A DNA stretch of 64,000 bases from contig JAXMAN010000001.1 in assembly GCA_046350355.1 (NCBI GenBank), forward strand, positions 186,001 through 250,000, in the 5' to 3' direction. Shown one piece after another: positions 32,987-44,210 of the stretch. The position numbers and the translations under genes are program-made. Under the pieces are notes generated by a model that was not told where the DNA came from, ran no database searches, and worked only from the letters and a program-made list of their open reading frames with translations. The DNA is from UBA966 sp046350355. GTDB lineage: Bacteria; Planctomycetota; Phycisphaerae; Phycisphaerales; SM1A02. Position 1 is the stretch's first letter, and each line of letters begins with the position of its first letter.

Positions 32987-33783
32987 CGCTTCGGCTCCTC
33001 GGCCATGCGCCGGTAGTAGTCCTGCGTGAGGCGGCGGTACGCCGCGCTCATCGGATCGCGCATGCCCTGGCGCACCGCGTCGCGCACGCGCGCGGGGAGG
33101 CGCCCCCACTCGGTGCGCGTCTCGTCGAACTGCGCGTCGGTCGTCGTCGGGTCGAGCGCGCCCGGCGGCTCGTTCGCGCGGCCTTCGGCGCCGCCGTCGC
33201 GGCGGTCGCCCGCCTGCGGGCGCTGCTGCCCGGGGCGCTGTCCCTGCTGCTGCTCCTGGCCGGACTGCGCGTTCTGCTCGCCCTGCTGCTGCTGTTGCTG
33301 CTGCTGGCGGCCCTGCGAGCTGCGCTGCGACTGCTGCTGGCTCGACTGCCCGCTCTGCTGCTCCTGCGAGCGGATCCGCTGCGCGGCGGCGATGAGCTCG
33401 TCGAGCTTGCGCACGACCGATTCCTGCGCGCGCTGCGTGATCAGCCCGTCGTCCCGGCGGTCGAGGAGCTCGTTGCTGCGGCGCATGTCCTCGATCGCGG
33501 AGGCGAGCAGGTCGCGCGGCTTCTGCTCCTGCAGGCTGCGCTCGAGCGCCTTCGCGCGCGCGCGTTCCTCGGCGTCGGCGGAGGAGCGCCCCTCGAGGCC
33601 GAGCGCTTCGTCGAGCGAGGGCGGCGCGGCGGGCGGCGTGGCGGCGGGTGGCGTCGTCGCGGGCGGCGTGGCGGCGGGCGGCGTCGCCGCGGGCGGCGCG
33701 CTCGGCGGCAGCGGCGCGGGAGGCGTCGCCGCGGGAGGCGCGCTCGCAAGCACTCCGACGAGGATGACCTGATGCATGATCAT
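32983..33783 (-). CDS. Gln-rich low-complexity exported protein
   Basis: The 266-residue product has a short hydrophobic N-terminus (QVILVGVLASAPP), a Pro/Ala/Thr repeat (PPAATPPAA) over residues 14-55, a helical segment, and a Gln-rich stretch around residues 145-195 that includes eight consecutive glutamines and many QQQ/SSQ units. The C-terminus (RLPARVRDAVRQGMRDP, then AAYRRLTQDYYRRMAEEP) matches the conserved ending of small proteins in planctomycete MoxR operons. It is coupled by ATGA overlaps at both ends. Function unknown; probably periplasmic or membrane-attached. Confidence 0.75.
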   Translation of the reverse strand: MIMHQVILVGVLASAPPAATPPAPLPPSAPPAATPPAATPPATTPPAATPPAAPPSLDEALGLEGRSSADAEERARAKALERSLQEQKPRDLLASAIEDMRRSNELLDRRDDGLITQRAQESVVRKLDELIAAAQRIRSQEQQSGQSSQQQSQRSSQGRQQQQQQQQGEQNAQSGQEQQQGQRPGQQRPQAGDRRDGGAEGRANEPPGALDPTTTDAQFDETRTEWGRLPARVRDAVRQGMRDPMSAAYRRLTQDYYRRMAEEPKR

Positions 33784-36700
33784 GGCGTCTCCTTCGGCGC
33801 GGGCGCGGGCTGCTGCTCGAGCGTCCCGCCTTCGGGCGCGTTCTGCGGGTTGCGCTCCGCCATCTGCTTCATCCACTCCTCGCCGAGCTCCAGGATCCGC
33901 TGCTGCCGCTTCGCGACGCGGCCAAGGTACGCCTCGCGGTCGCCGGTCGGAAGCGCGGTCGCGGCGCGCGTGTCGTCGAGCACCTGCTGCGCCATCGTGC
34001 GCAGCAGCCGCAGCTCCGCGATGGGCGGCAGCCGCGCCGCGCCGCCACCGCCGCCGGCGCCGCCCCCCTGCTGCCCCTGGCCGTTGCCCGAGCTCACCGC
34101 GTTCTGCGCGAAGGGATCGTCCTGCTCCGGCGGATCCTCGAGCGCCTGCATGAGCGCGGCGACCGACGACTCGACCTCCTTCTGCAGCAGCGTCGTGCGC
34201 CGCGAGGGCGCGCCCGCGACGAGCTCCTGCGCCGCGTCCTTCGACGCCGCCTCCATCTGCTGGTGCGAGGCGCTGAAGAGCGCGCTGCCGCCGACATCCG
34301 GACGCTCGCCCAGCGTGCGGAGCTGCTGCGTGACGCCGCCCTGGTCGCCGCCAAGCCGGCGCGCCTCGATGAAGGCGCGGCGGTCGAGCGCCTTGCCCGG
34401 CGGGGGAAGCAGCGCCTCGGTCGCGGTGCGCGCGCCGCGCTGGCGCTCGAGCACCTGCGCGTAGAGGTCGCGCAGCTCGGCGCGGCGGCGGTTCTCCGCC
34501 TCGCGCTGCGCCTGCTGCTCGCTGCGCTGCGCGGCGGCAAGCGCCTCCTGCACCGCGGTGCGCGCGCGGTCGAATTGCTCGCGCGCGGGCGGCAGCTCCG
34601 GCGGGGCGGCGCGCAGCGATCCCGCGCTTCCATCGAGCTGCTCCGCGGCGCGCGAGACGAGCGTCGCGACGCGCTGCGCCTGCTGCCCTGCGCCTGCCGC
34701 ATCCTGCGCGATGCCCGCCGCATTGCGCGCGAGCGCGAGCACCGACTTCGCGGACGCCTCGACCCCCGGCGCATCCTCCGGCGCCACCTGCTGCAGCGGC
34801 AGCGCCGCGCGCTCGATGCCGCCCAGCAGCGCGCGCAGCGACTCGACGATGCTCGTGATGCGCCGCCGCAGCTCCTCGGCGCGCGCCTTCTGCTGGTTGC
34901 GCATCGCCTGCTGCATCGCCTGCACCGCCTGCTGCGCCTGCTGCTGCGACTGCTGCGCGCCCTGGAGCTGGTTCTGCTCGGTCTGGCGCGCGGCCTCCTC
35001 GAGCTGGCGCGCGAGCCCGCGCTCCTGCGCCTGCTGCGCGGCCTCGCGCATCGCCTGCGCGGCGCCGGGGTCGGGCTGCTCGCGCGGCGTGGGCTGCTCC
35101 GGCGATTTCGGCTGCTCGCCGGACTTGGACGCTTCGCCGCTCTTGGACTGCTCGCCGGACTTCGACTGCTCGCCCGCCTGCGGCTGTTCTCCGCCCTTCG
35201 ACTGCTCCCCCGACTTCGCCGCGTCCCCGCCCGCCTCCTGCGCGCGCGCGAGCAGCGCGTCGGTGAGCGCGCGCGCCTCCTTCGCGGCCTCGCGCTGCGT
35301 CTGTGCCGCCTTGTCGAGCTGCGCGCGCGTCGCCTCGTCCATCTGCGAGCGGTCGCGTCCGACGGTGCGTGGCTCGGCCGAGCGCACGTCGCGCTGCGCC
35401 TGCGCGATCTGCTCCGCCAGCCGGTCGATGCGCCGCGCGAGCTCCGCCGTCTCGCGGTCGCGCTCGAGCGCGGCCTCCAGCTCCGAGAGCGCGCGCTCGG
35501 ACTCCTCCGCGCGCGCCGCGCCATCCTGCGCCTGCGCGGCCTGCGGGAGCGCGGCGGCCGCCTCCTGCGCGCGCTTGGCGGCCTCGCGCGCCATGCGCTG
35601 CGCGTCCTGGATCGACTGCGCGAGCCCGTCGCCGTCCGTGCGGTTGCGCTCGAGCCGCCCGCCGAGCTCCGCGAGCGCGCGCTCGAAGGCGGCGACGCGG
35701 TCGGACATGCGCCCCTGCGTGCCCGCAAGCTGCGTGCGTTCCGCGGCGGTCGCCTCCGCGCCCTCCTTCTGCGTGCGCTCCGCGGCGCCGCGCGCGGCCT
35801 CCGCGATGCTCGCCTGCTCCTCGCGCAGCCGGCTGGCGGCCTCGCGAAGCTGGCCGACGCGCGAACGCACCTGCTCCGAGAGCTCCGAGGCGGAGATGAT
35901 CCGGAAGATGCGCGGCGTGCTCGCGACCGGCGCGCGCGCGGCGCCGTCAGACATGTACGCATCCACCGCGTACGCCGTCACCGCGACGCGGTCGCCCGGC
36001 TGCACGCCGTAGGTGCGCAGCGGCAGCGTCGCCTCCACGCGCGCGACGGGCCCGGCGACGCCCTCGATGCGCGCGAGCGGCTTCGCGCCCACGACCTCGA
36101 TCCACGACTGCGCGACGCGGAGATCGTCGCGCCCCTCCGCGACCACGAGCGGCGTCGCCTCGGGAGTGACCGCCTCGTCCGCGGCGGGCTCGGTGATCGC
36201 GATCGTCGGCGGCGCGTCCTCGACGGCGGGAATCTCGAAGGCGATGCGCTCCGCGGGGCCGATGCCCTCCGCGCCCTGGGGCGTGAGCTCGACGACGCCG
36301 CGCCCCTGCGCGTTCCAGCGCAGTCGCCAGTGTGCGGGGTCCGCGGGATCCACCTCCAGCGTCGGCGCGATGCGCTCCGTGCCCGCGCCGGCGATGCGGA
36401 CCGTGCGCTCCAGCCACGCCGCGCGCGCGTCCGACTCCGCGGGCGGCGCCGTCGCGCCACGCAGGTGCAGGTCGAGCGTGACCTGCGAGCCCGCGAGCAC
36501 CGGCGGCGCGAGCATCGCGCGGCGATCGGTCCCCGTGCCCAGGTCCGCGTCGCGCGCGTCGACGCTGCCGCGCGCGTACTCCGGCGGCTCGACCGCCACG
36601 CGCGCGCGCTCCACCGCCGGCGGCGTCACCAGCGCGATGCGCAGCGGCGCCGTCTCCATGTCCTCGGTGCGGAAGGTGAGCTCGATCGCGTCGCCGTCCG

Positions 36701-37496
36701 TCTCGACCAGGCGCTCGAAGCTCCCGTCGGGCTGGGGCGAAAGCAGCACCTCGCGCCATTCGCCCGCGCCGTCGTGGAGCAGGCGGTAGACGGCCTCGAC
36801 GCGCATCGACGCGGGATCGCCGCGCACCGCGCGCGCACGCAGCGCCAGCGCGACGCCGCGCGGATGCGCCTGCGTCTGCATCGCCGCCTCGACCATCGTG
36901 CGCGCGGGCCACTGCACCGGCGCGAAGGGAGTGAGCAGCCGCGCGAGCGCGATGCGCACCGTCTCCGGCGACGCGATCGCCAGCGCCGCGAAGAGCAGCA
37001 GCGCGAGCGCCGCCCCCGCCGCCGCGCGCCGCGCCGGACCGAGGTCCACGCGTCCGCGCGCCGATTCCTCCGCGAGCGTGCCCGCGCGCTGCACGACCTC
37101 CGCGCGCGCCTGCGCGTCCATCGTTCCCACCGGCTCGCGTCCGCGCTCCTGCGCGAAGTCCGCGCCCGCCGCGAGCGTGCCGCGCGCCTGCGACTCGCCG
37201 CGCTCCAGGCGCAGCGCGATCTCCACCAGTGGCGGCGAGAAGCGCAGCGCCGGCAGCACGCGCCGCCAGAACCAGAGCGCGCCGCCGACCAGCAGCGCCA
37301 CGAGCTCCAGCACGCGCACCGGCGCGGGCAGGCGCAGCAGCCGGTCCAGCAGCACCGCGGCCGCGATCGCCACGAAGCCGAAGGCGATCGCCTGCGCGGC
37401 GCGCTCCACGACGAGCGCGCGCCGCAGCGTGCGGCGCGTGCGCTCGAGCGCGGCGAGCACGCCGTCGGACTGCGGGGTTGTGCCATGCGCGCTCAT
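33780..37496 (-). CDS. Large membrane-anchored coiled-coil protein (DUF4175-like)
   Basis: The 1238-residue protein has two N-terminal transmembrane helices (QAIAFGFVAIAAAVLL, LELVALLVGGALWFW) and a third near residue 180, then beta-sandwich segments (about 230-560), then about 600 residues of Glu/Gln/Arg/Ala-rich coiled coil. Within the coiled coil is a degenerate repeat KSGEQ/KSGEA (DNA about 35075-35220). The C-terminus (LPPIAELRLLRTMAQQVLDDTRA) resembles the DUF4175 proteins found beside MoxR/DUF58 genes. It is coupled to the next gene by ATGA. Probably an envelope structural or stress-related component; mechanism unknown. Confidence 0.8.
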   Translation of the reverse strand: MSAHGTTPQSDGVLAALERTRRTLRRALVVERAAQAIAFGFVAIAAAVLLDRLLRLPAPVRVLELVALLVGGALWFWRRVLPALRFSPPLVEIALRLERGESQARGTLAAGADFAQERGREPVGTMDAQARAEVVQRAGTLAEESARGRVDLGPARRAAAGAALALLLFAALAIASPETVRIALARLLTPFAPVQWPARTMVEAAMQTQAHPRGVALALRARAVRGDPASMRVEAVYRLLHDGAGEWREVLLSPQPDGSFERLVETDGDAIELTFRTEDMETAPLRIALVTPPAVERARVAVEPPEYARGSVDARDADLGTGTDRRAMLAPPVLAGSQVTLDLHLRGATAPPAESDARAAWLERTVRIAGAGTERIAPTLEVDPADPAHWRLRWNAQGRGVVELTPQGAEGIGPAERIAFEIPAVEDAPPTIAITEPAADEAVTPEATPLVVAEGRDDLRVAQSWIEVVGAKPLARIEGVAGPVARVEATLPLRTYGVQPGDRVAVTAYAVDAYMSDGAARAPVASTPRIFRIISASELSEQVRSRVGQLREAASRLREEQASIAEAARGAAERTQKEGAEATAAERTQLAGTQGRMSDRVAAFERALAELGGRLERNRTDGDGLAQSIQDAQRMAREAAKRAQEAAAALPQAAQAQDGAARAEESERALSELEAALERDRETAELARRIDRLAEQIAQAQRDVRSAEPRTVGRDRSQMDEATRAQLDKAAQTQREAAKEARALTDALLARAQEAGGDAAKSGEQSKGGEQPQAGEQSKSGEQSKSGEASKSGEQPKSPEQPTPREQPDPGAAQAMREAAQQAQERGLARQLEEAARQTEQNQLQGAQQSQQQAQQAVQAMQQAMRNQQKARAEELRRRITSIVESLRALLGGIERAALPLQQVAPEDAPGVEASAKSVLALARNAAGIAQDAAGAGQQAQRVATLVSRAAEQLDGSAGSLRAAPPELPPAREQFDRARTAVQEALAAAQRSEQQAQREAENRRRAELRDLYAQVLERQRGARTATEALLPPPGKALDRRAFIEARRLGGDQGGVTQQLRTLGERPDVGGSALFSASHQQMEAASKDAAQELVAGAPSRRTTLLQKEVESSVAALMQALEDPPEQDDPFAQNAVSSGNGQGQQGGGAGGGGGAARLPPIAELRLLRTMAQQVLDDTRAATALPTGDREAYLGRVAKRQQRILELGEEWMKQMAERNPQNAPEGGTLEQQPAPAPKETP

Positions 37497-37519
37497 CGTG
37501 CGTTGCGTTCCATCGAAGG

Positions 37520-39895
37520 CTAGACCAGCCGCGCCGTGCGGCGGACGATCCATTCGCCGCCAAGCAGCAGCAGCAGCAGGATCAGCGCCGCCGGGCTGCT
37601 CCACAGCGGATCGCGGACGGGGTTCTCGGAGCGGACGCTGCGGTTGGGCAGGAGCCGCTCCAGGGTGCGCGCCTGCGCGGGATCGACCACGCGGCCGCCC
37701 GTCTCCTGCGCGATCTGCTCAAGCAGCGCGCGGTCTGCCTCGGCGTCGCGCAGCTCGCGGTCGCTGCGCACGACCTCCAGCGCGGCGCCGCCGCCAGCGC
37801 GCGCGGCGAGCGTGGGATCGCGCGGACGCAGCGTCCAGCGGCCCGGCGACTCCGGCGTCCATGCGGTCGTGAAAAGCCCGCCGGGCGCGGGCTTCGCCTC
37901 CAGGTCGACGGGCGCGACCCCCGCGGTCTCGGGCACCGCCTCCAGCGCGATCGACCCGGGCGCGGTGCCGGGCGGCACCTCGACCTCGACGCGCACCGCC
38001 TCGCCGACGGTCGCGCGTCCGGGTTCGACGGCGAGGCGGATCTCCTCGCGCCCCACGCCCAGCGAGGGCCGCGCGAGCGCGCGCAGCAGCTGCACCCAGA
38101 AGCGCTCTGGGTAGGTCTCGCCGCGCCCGTAGCGCCAGCGCCAGATCTCGTCGGTGGCGACGAAGAGCGAGTTGCCCGCGCCGTAGCGCATCGCGATCAC
38201 CAGCGGCGCGGGCTCGCCCTCGATCGACTGCGCCGTCTGTGCGAGCACCTCCGCCGCGGGCTTGAGCGCGCCGCGGGGGATGCGCTGCGCCCACTCGAGC
38301 GCGGACCAGCCGGTCGCGATCGCGGTGAGCTCCTCGGGGAAGGCGGCCTTGGGATCGTCGGAGAGGCGCAGCACGCCCATGCGCGCGGCGAGCGGCGTCG
38401 GCGCCATCGTGACGGGCTCGCCGATGCGCTCGAGCTCGTACGGCCCCGTGAAGGGCAGCAGGTCCTCGAGCGGCGTCGCCTGCCAGGTGCGCGGCGTGCT
38501 GCGCGCGCCGCCGATCCACACGAGCCCCGCGCCGCGGTCGGCGACCACCTGGCGCAGCAGCGTGAGCTGCTCGGTCGTGAAGAAGGAGGCGGGCAGGTCG
38601 CCCAGGATCACGAGGTCGAAGCGCTCGAACTCCTCGCGCGTGCGCGGCAGGCGGCCGATGGGCGTGTTGCCCTCCTGCGCGAAGTCGCGGTCCGCGGAGA
38701 CGAGCATCACCGCGCTCTCCACGGTCGTCTCGCGCTGCAGCAGGTTCTTGAGGTAGCGGTACTCCCAGCGCGGGTAGCCCTCGATGTAGAGCACGCGCAT
38801 CGGGCGGTCGACAAGCGTCACCGGGATCGCGCGGCGGTCGTTCGCGGGGAGCAGGTCGACGCCGCCGGCCGGGTCGCGCACGCGCACCTCCCAGCGCGCG
38901 TCGCCCGCACCCGAGGGACGCGCCACGAGCTGCACCGGTTCGCGCGAGGCGGTCGATGCGCCCGTGCGCGCCGCGTCGCCCGTCGCCGCGTCCGGCGCGC
39001 CAGCGCCCGCGCCAGCGCCCGCCTGCGCCGGCAGCTCCGCGCGGTCGAGGACGGTGCCGGTCGCGGTGTCCACCAGCTCCACGATCGCGGCGCGCGCGCG
39101 CGCGGGACCGCGGCGCTCGACGACCGCCTCCACCGGCACGAGGTCCTTCGCGAAGGCGCGGCGCGGCGCCTGCGCCTGCGCGACCGAGAGATCGCCGAGC
39201 GCGTTCGGCGCGCCCAGCGCCACCGCGAAGACCGCGATGCCCTCGGACTGCAGGCGCCGCAGCAGCGCGCGGTCGGGTGGATCGGTCGTGCGTCCATCGG
39301 TCAGCAGCACGATCGCGCTCACCGGCCGTCCCGCGGCGCGCGCGAGCGCCTGCTCCATCGCGGTCGCCAGCAGCGTGCGGTCGCCTTCGGGCTCGCCAAG
39401 CGTCACCGCGCCGTCGGCCGCGCGCGCCAGCGCCGCGATGCCGTCGCTGAATCCGTACCAGGCGACGCGGTGCTCGGAACCCAGCCCCGCGAAGAGCGCG
39501 TCCGTCCCCGCGAGCCCGCGCAGCGCCGCGTCGCGCGCGACCCGCGCGCCCGCCGCGTCCGTGAGGTCCGCGACCTCCATCGAGCGGCTGCGGTCGGCGA
39601 GCACGAGCACCGCGTCGGGCTCCACCTGCTCGCGCGGCAGTTCCAGCACCGGTCCCGCCAGCAGCACCAGCAGCAGCGCGATCGCCCCCGCGCGCAGCGC
39701 GACCAGCGTGCGCCGCCGCCACGATCCCAGCTCGATGCGCCGGTACGAGGCCCACGCGACCGCGATCGCCGCCGCCAGCGCGAGCACCGCGATCCACGCC
39801 GGCACGCCGTGCTGCCAGGAGAGGCGCAGCCCCGTCGCGTCCGCGGGAATCGCGTCGAGCCCCAGCAGCCAGCGCACGATCGGGTGCGAGATCAT
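37520..39895 (-). CDS. Membrane protein with vWA and glutamine-amidotransferase-like domains
   Basis: The 791-residue protein starts with two transmembrane helices (IAVLALAAAIAVAWAS, ALRAGAIALLLVLLAGPVL). A vWA domain follows whose MIDAS reads DRSRSM (about residue 100) with the later LLTDGRTTDPP. Then comes a class I glutamine-amidotransferase-like fold (FDLVILGDLPASFFT, GAGLVWIGGARS) without a clear catalytic Cys-His pair, and a C-terminal transmembrane helix (ALILLLLLLGGEW). This architecture is standard in planctomycete BatA/DUF58 operons. The ATG overlaps the upstream stop by 4 nt. Confidence 0.85.
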   Translation of the reverse strand: MISHPIVRWLLGLDAIPADATGLRLSWQHGVPAWIAVLALAAAIAVAWASYRRIELGSWRRRTLVALRAGAIALLLVLLAGPVLELPREQVEPDAVLVLADRSRSMEVADLTDAAGARVARDAALRGLAGTDALFAGLGSEHRVAWYGFSDGIAALARAADGAVTLGEPEGDRTLLATAMEQALARAAGRPVSAIVLLTDGRTTDPPDRALLRRLQSEGIAVFAVALGAPNALGDLSVAQAQAPRRAFAKDLVPVEAVVERRGPARARAAIVELVDTATGTVLDRAELPAQAGAGAGAGAPDAATGDAARTGASTASREPVQLVARPSGAGDARWEVRVRDPAGGVDLLPANDRRAIPVTLVDRPMRVLYIEGYPRWEYRYLKNLLQRETTVESAVMLVSADRDFAQEGNTPIGRLPRTREEFERFDLVILGDLPASFFTTEQLTLLRQVVADRGAGLVWIGGARSTPRTWQATPLEDLLPFTGPYELERIGEPVTMAPTPLAARMGVLRLSDDPKAAFPEELTAIATGWSALEWAQRIPRGALKPAAEVLAQTAQSIEGEPAPLVIAMRYGAGNSLFVATDEIWRWRYGRGETYPERFWVQLLRALARPSLGVGREEIRLAVEPGRATVGEAVRVEVEVPPGTAPGSIALEAVPETAGVAPVDLEAKPAPGGLFTTAWTPESPGRWTLRPRDPTLAARAGGGAALEVVRSDRELRDAEADRALLEQIAQETGGRVVDPAQARTLERLLPNRSVRSENPVRDPLWSSPAALILLLLLLGGEWIVRRTARLV

Positions 39896-42114
39896 CGCGC
39901 ACCCCCTGCCGCCACGCGCGGCGCGGCGCGCACCGGGGCGCTGGTGCGCACCGCGTGCGAGAACCGGCGCGCCAGGAAGGCTTCTGCGACCGCCAGCAGC
40001 AGCGCGAGCATGAAGAGCGGCGGCGCGAGCGAGGCGCCACCGGCGCGCGCCGCGGCCGTCGCCGCGCTGCCCGCGCTCTCGCTTGCCGCGCCCGTCGCGG
40101 GATCGATCCACGCGCATTCGCCCGCGCCCGCGAGCCACGCGCGCAGCCGCGCCGGATCGACGGGCGCGACGGAGGACGCGCGATCATCCACCACCGCCGC
40201 AAGCATCCCCTGCACGCGGCCGTCGGCGTCCACCATCTCGTAGAGGCCGGCACGCTCGATCGATGCCGAGGCGCGTCCGCCCGCGCCCACCGCGATCGCG
40301 CGCGCGCCCGCCAGCGCGCCGCCATCGGGCGCGACGGGACGCAGCTCGACGATGCCGGGGCGGTCCACGTCGGGACGCGTGCCCACCGCGATCGTGCGCG
40401 CCGCGGCGGCGGCGCGGCGTCCCTCGGCCACGAGCTCCTGCCACAGCGGCACCATGAGCGGCTTCAGCGGCAGCGTCGTCCACTGCAGGTCGGGGGCGAC
40501 GGCGAAGAGCGCCACCAGCCCGCGCGCCTCGGGCGGACGCCAGGAGAGCAGCACCGGCGATCCATCCGCAAGCGCCAGCTGCACCGCCGCCGCATCGCTG
40601 CCGGGATCGATGCGCACGAGCCGCGTCACCTCCACGCCGGGCGCAAGCTGCCCAAGTTCCGGCGCGATCGCCGAGAAGAGGCGCGCCCCCGGCTGCTCGG
40701 CCGCCAGCGCGACGGGCGCCGGCAGCTCCTGCGCTTCCAGCCCGCAATTCCAGGGGATTCCAAAGAGCGCGCGCAGCTGCCCCATCCACGGCTGCGGCCG
40801 CTCCTGCGCGCTCGGCAGCAGCGCCAGCGTGCCGCCGCGGCGCACGAAGTCCGTGAGCGTCTCCCATTGCGCGGGCGTCAGGAGCTGCGGCTGCGCGACG
40901 ACGACCGCGTCCACGCCCGCGACCGTGCGCGCGTCGAGCGCCGCGGGATCCGCCTGCGCCACCTCCACGCCTGCGCTCTCGCCCGGCGCGAGCGCACGCG
41001 CGATCCACTCGCCCGCGGGCAGGCGGTCGATTCCCGCGCGCGCATCGAAGCTGCGCCGGTCGACGACCGCCACGCGCAGCCGCTCGGCCGGCGTGAGCAC
41101 GCTCGCGCGCTGGTCGTCCGCGGGCTGCGCGTCGGGGGAGAGCGACGCGACGACCGCGCGCCGCAGCGCATCCGCGGGCGTGCCAGGACGCTCGGCGATC
41201 GGCAGGTCGACGATGCGCTCGCGTTCGCCGGCGCGCAGCTCGAGCGCGCGCTCGACGGGCGCGGTGAGCGTCGGTCCGACCACGCGCAGCGTCGTGCGCT
41301 GCGCGCCTTCGCCGCGGTCGCGCACGATGCGCGCGCGCACCACCGCCTGCGCGTCGCCCGCGGGCGAGCGCAGCGGCTCCAGCAGCGCGAGCTGCGCGTT
41401 CGCGCCGCGCGGCTCGGGCGGCTGCGTCGCCAGCAGGCGCACCGGCGCGGCATCGCTGCCCACGCGCGAGAGCGGCGCGAGTTCGCCCACCGTGCCTGCA
41501 CGGAAGGCGCTCGCCACGAGGATCTCGCGCGATCCGCCGCCGGGACCCTCCGCCGCCAGCAGCGCGGCCGCGGCCTCGAGCCCCGCGCCCAGGTCACCGG
41601 GCAGCTCGCTCGAGGCGAGCGATTCCAGCTGCGAGAGCGCCGCGCGATGGTCCAGCGACGCCGGCTCCCCGCGCGCGACGAGCCCCGCGCGCGAAAGCGG
41701 CACCACCGCGACGCGGTCGCCCGGCGCAAGCTGCCCGATCGCCGTGCGCACCGCGGCGACGGAGCGCTCGAGCGCGGTGCCTTCGGCCAGCCGCTCGCCG
41801 GAGGCGACGCTGTCGTCCACCACCGCGACCAGCGTGCGCGCCGCGCGCAGTCCCGCGGTCGCGCCGCCCACGAAAGGCGCCGCGATCGCCAGCCCCGCGA
41901 CCAGCACCAGCGCGCAGCGCACCGCAAGCAGCAGCCAGCGCTCGACGCGGCGGCGGCGCTCCACGCGGCGCAGCGCCTCGCGCAGCAGCTCCATCGCGGC
42001 CCATTCGACGGGCGCGCGGCGCCGGCGCAGCAGCAGGTGGATGAGCACCGGCAAGGCGACCGCCGCGGCCGCCGCCGCCGCGAGCGCGGGCGCTGCGAAG
42101 CCGATGCCGTTCAC
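39892..42114 (-). CDS. BatA-type membrane protein (aerotolerance regulator N-terminal domain)
   Basis: The 740-residue protein has the N-terminal helix pair of Bat proteins (PVLIHLLLRRRRAPVEWAAMELL, WLLLAVRCALVLVAGLAIAAP), a vWA-like domain whose metal motif has degenerated (VVDDSVAS), a domain with DAVVVAQPQLLTPAQWETL resembling amidotransferase folds, and a C-terminal membrane helix. The GTG start overlaps the DUF58 stop (GTGA). It likely assembles with the neighbouring vWA proteins and the MoxR chaperone in the cell envelope. Confidence 0.84.
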   Translation of the reverse strand: MNGIGFAAPALAAAAAAAVALPVLIHLLLRRRRAPVEWAAMELLREALRRVERRRRVERWLLLAVRCALVLVAGLAIAAPFVGGATAGLRAARTLVAVVDDSVASGERLAEGTALERSVAAVRTAIGQLAPGDRVAVVPLSRAGLVARGEPASLDHRAALSQLESLASSELPGDLGAGLEAAAALLAAEGPGGGSREILVASAFRAGTVGELAPLSRVGSDAAPVRLLATQPPEPRGANAQLALLEPLRSPAGDAQAVVRARIVRDRGEGAQRTTLRVVGPTLTAPVERALELRAGERERIVDLPIAERPGTPADALRRAVVASLSPDAQPADDQRASVLTPAERLRVAVVDRRSFDARAGIDRLPAGEWIARALAPGESAGVEVAQADPAALDARTVAGVDAVVVAQPQLLTPAQWETLTDFVRRGGTLALLPSAQERPQPWMGQLRALFGIPWNCGLEAQELPAPVALAAEQPGARLFSAIAPELGQLAPGVEVTRLVRIDPGSDAAAVQLALADGSPVLLSWRPPEARGLVALFAVAPDLQWTTLPLKPLMVPLWQELVAEGRRAAAAARTIAVGTRPDVDRPGIVELRPVAPDGGALAGARAIAVGAGGRASASIERAGLYEMVDADGRVQGMLAAVVDDRASSVAPVDPARLRAWLAGAGECAWIDPATGAASESAGSAATAAARAGGASLAPPLFMLALLLAVAEAFLARRFSHAVRTSAPVRAAPRVAAGGAR

Positions 42115-43061
42115 GCGGAACCTCCGCGCAGGATCATCTCGCGCCGCGCCAGCAGCGCGGCGAGCGCGGGGCCGACGGATTCATGTGTGTCCAGGCGCAC
42201 CAGGTCGAAGCCGAAGCCGCGCGCGAGCGACTCCAGCGCGCGCTCGTCCTCCTGCAGCACCTCGAGGTACGCCTGGCGCACCGCGCGCGCGTCGACCTCC
42301 AGCGGCGCCTCGCCTTCGAGTCCGACGAAGGGCGCGTTCTCGTCGAGGTCGAAGCGCAGCTCGCGCCGGTCCAGGATGCGCAGCAGGATCACGTCGTGCC
42401 CGCGGTGGCGCAGCCGCGCGAGCGCGTCGCGCACCTGCGCGCGCGGCATCAGGAAGTCGGAGACGAGCACGATCAGCGAGCGGTGCGAGACGCGCCCGAG
42501 CAGCTCGTCCACCGCCTGCGCGATGTTCGCCTTGCCGTCGACCGCGTGCGTCGCCAGGCACTGCACGATCGCGCGCCAGTGCCCCTGCGCGTTCGAGCAG
42601 CGCGTCGCCGCGACGAGCCCCGGCCCGAACATCGTCGTCGAGACGCGGTCGCGCTGGCTCAGCCCCAGGAAGGCGAGCGCCGCCGCCGCCGCGGTCGCGT
42701 GGTCGAACTTCGTCCACACCTGCGCGCGGCCGGTGCGCGTGCCGCCCCAGCCGTCCTTCGTGCCCAGCGTGCCGAAGCGCATGCTCCCCGAGGCGTCCAC
42801 CAGGACGTGGATGTCGAGGTTCGTCTCCTGCTGGAAGCGCTTGAGGTAGAGCTTGTCGCTGCGGCCGAAGACCTTCCAGTCGATGTGGCGCACCGGGTCG
42901 CCCGCGACGTACTGGCGGTGCTCGGCGAACTCCACCGCCAGCCCCTGGTAGGGCGAGCGATGCATGCCGCTCATCACGCCTTCGGCGATGCGCTTGGCGC
43001 GCACCTCGAAGGGCCCGAGCTGGGCGAGCGTCTCCGGTGCGAGGTACTGCTCGGCGCGCAC
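42111..43061 (-). CDS. DUF58 domain protein (vWA-like)
   Basis: The 316-residue soluble protein has the DUF58 signature FAEHRQYVAGDPVRHIDWKVFGRSDKLYLKRF (within residues 46-77) and a vWA MIDAS LVDASGSM. DUF58 proteins are the usual partners of MoxR AAA ATPases in complex maturation or metal/stress functions. The start is GTG at 43061, 7 bp after the moxR stop; the end overlaps the next gene by 4 nt. Confidence 0.92.
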   Translation of the reverse strand: MRAEQYLAPETLAQLGPFEVRAKRIAEGVMSGMHRSPYQGLAVEFAEHRQYVAGDPVRHIDWKVFGRSDKLYLKRFQQETNLDIHVLVDASGSMRFGTLGTKDGWGGTRTGRAQVWTKFDHATAAAAALAFLGLSQRDRVSTTMFGPGLVAATRCSNAQGHWRAIVQCLATHAVDGKANIAQAVDELLGRVSHRSLIVLVSDFLMPRAQVRDALARLRHRGHDVILLRILDRRELRFDLDENAPFVGLEGEAPLEVDARAVRQAYLEVLQEDERALESLARGFGFDLVRLDTHESVGPALAALLARREMILRGGSA

Positions 43062-43067
43062 GGTGGA

Positions 43068-44204
<1,137 letters not shown>

Positions 44205-44210
44205 GGCGAA

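Noticed and set aside
35075..35220. KSGEQ-coding DNA as a CRISPR-like or minisatellite array
   Set aside because: Repeat units are irregular and in frame with a coiled-coil gene; no spacer-repeat structure. No CRISPR array was seen anywhere in the window.
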